NCBI GenBank assembly: GCA_041545745.1
Contig: CP168152.1
Coordinates: forward strand, 556,001-620,000
DNA length: 64,000 nucleotides
Source: Stenotrophomonas indicatrix
GTDB taxonomy: Bacteria > Pseudomonadota > Gammaproteobacteria > Xanthomonadales > Xanthomonadaceae
Direction: 5' to 3'
In this document: positions 62,493 to 64,000 of the stretch, one piece after another
Layout: each line of letters starts with the position of its first letter
Numbering within the stretch: the stretch's first letter is position 1
Notes under the pieces: generated by a model
The model's input: only the letters and a program-made list of their open reading frames with translations
Told to the model about the DNA's origin: nothing
The model's database searches: none
Program-made: the position numbers and the translations under genes

Positions 62493-62684
62493 TCAGCGCG
62501 ACCCGAGGGTGCGCCGGATCTTCTGGTCGGTGTGGTACTGGCTGACCGAATAGGCAGCCCAGATCGCGGCGGGCAGCCAGCCGATCAGGGTGATCTGCAG
62601 AATCAGGCAGACGATGCCGGCAAACGGCCGGCCGATGGTGAAAAAGGACAGCCAGGGAAGAATCAGGGCGATCAGCAGGCGCAT
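62493..62684 (-). CDS. YqaE/Pmp3 family small membrane protein
   Basis: 63 residues from the ATG at 62684. Two hydrophobic helices flank the conserved [31 protein letters not shown], with a C-terminal charged tail. The family (Pmp3/YqaE) influences membrane potential or ion balance in other organisms; here it is only predicted. It is inserted between holC and valS, a position where most genomes have no gene. Confidence 0.85.
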   Translation of the reverse strand: MRLLIALILPWLSFFTIGRPFAGIVCLILQITLIGWLPAAIWAAYSVSQYHTDQKIRRTLGSR

Positions 62685-62703
62685 CAAGGGGTCCTCGCCG
62701 GGC

Positions 62704-63129
62704 TTACATGTCGTGCTTGTTCAGGTCGTAACCGGCGGTCTTGTACTGGCGCCAGCGCTCGCGCAGCGGTTCGCGCGCTTCCGGATCGGCCGGCACCACT
62801 TCCAGCACGCGCTCGCACTGGCCCAGCCAGGGTTCGTCGCGCAGGTTGATCACCAGCGGCCGCACGGGGGCCTCGCCACCGGGTGGGGCGATCAGCACCA
62901 GCGCCTCTTCCTCGTCTACATCCTCACCCACGATCTGGTGCGGAATGTAGGCATCGTCGTCGAACGACCAGAGAAGTTCGTCCAGTTCTTCGGCCTGGGC
63001 CTGGTCGCGGGCCAGCACCAGGGTGAACAACCCGGCGTCGTTGGCCTTGCGCGCCAGCTCGCAGACCAGGCGCAACGGCTCGGTCAGGAAACGGGGCTTG
63101 GCGATCAGGTAGAAGTCGGCGCGGGGCAT
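62704..63129 (-). CDS. holC: DNA polymerase III chi subunit
   Basis: 141 residues from the ATG at 63129. MPRADFYLIAKPRFL, then ARKANDAGLFTLVLARDQAQAEELDELLWSFDDDAYIPHQIVG and LVINLRDEPW, are typical of HolC. It links the clamp loader to single-strand binding protein, working with psi. The pepA-holC-valS order supports the call. The partner psi gene may be the HolD-like frame at 57584. Confidence 0.94.
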   Translation of the reverse strand: MPRADFYLIAKPRFLTEPLRLVCELARKANDAGLFTLVLARDQAQAEELDELLWSFDDDAYIPHQIVGEDVDEEEALVLIAPPGGEAPVRPLVINLRDEPWLGQCERVLEVVPADPEAREPLRERWRQYKTAGYDLNKHDM

Positions 63130-63226
63130 GGTGGCATCCAGGTGAGGCAGGTGCCGATCCATGCCGGCTGACGGCTGGACCGGCGAGGCCCGGGCCGGCG
63201 GTTGCCGGCCAGGGTCAGGTACAGCG

Positions 63227-64000
<774 letters not shown>

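Overview
The window reads as chromosomal DNA of a Stenotrophomonas (S. maltophilia complex) or close xanthomonad relative. The evidence is high GC, the etfBA/metB-flanked LPS locus layout typical of Xanthomonadaceae, xanAB/rmlBACD organisation, H-NS of the xanthomonad type, and many short palindromes that begin with GTAG and match the SMAG repeats known from S. maltophilia. No rRNA, tRNA, CRISPR or prophage was recognised.

Layout: 1-3124, end of a TonB-dependent receptor and a secreted M14 peptidase. 3125-7455, RNA helicase rhlE embedded in a repeat-rich zone with four large hairpin elements, one split by an IS3-family insertion sequence. 7456-15083, tyrosine catabolism genes (fah, maiA), a radical SAM/UdgX repair pair, pilU, a DUF4398/OmpA pair and a small YdcH-like gene. 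15437-18104, transsulfuration genes cbs and metB. 18133-26821, a six-gene LPS/O-antigen cassette (Wzm/Wzt exporter, acetyltransferase, three glycosyltransferase-type proteins) lying exactly in the metB-etfA interval. 27155-28839, etfAB. 28965-32677, a three-gene set for polyprenyl-phosphate sugar synthesis, flipping and transfer. 33155-40763, rmlBACD, an acyltransferase and xanAB, which make dTDP-rhamnose and GDP-mannose. 40894-48365, SNF2 helicase, succinyl-CoA transferase, a WbsX-like protein and AlkB. 48450-51968, a Mla/MCE lipid transport operon. 52061-64000, ThrE-like exporter, H-NS, proS, pssA, a possible holD, rimI, a DMT transporter, and valS-holC-pepA.

The surface-polysaccharide genes form one functional block: rml and xan genes supply nucleotide sugars, cassette transferases build and modify the chain, and Wzm/Wzt exports it. 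Wzt has the C-terminal sugar-binding extension typical of exporters that recognise a capped chain end. Its immediate neighbour is a 1163-residue fusion of a pyruvyltransferase-like domain, a coiled coil and glycosyltransferase domains, which could be the capping and length-control enzyme.

The most unusual non-coding content is a family of about 100-bp structured repeats. Six copies have perfect or near-perfect outer arms that differ in sequence from locus to locus, with inner stems that also change in a compensatory way. Four of them sit in two about 540-bp composite inverted elements. Two SMAG repeats supply the stop codon of the adjacent gene.
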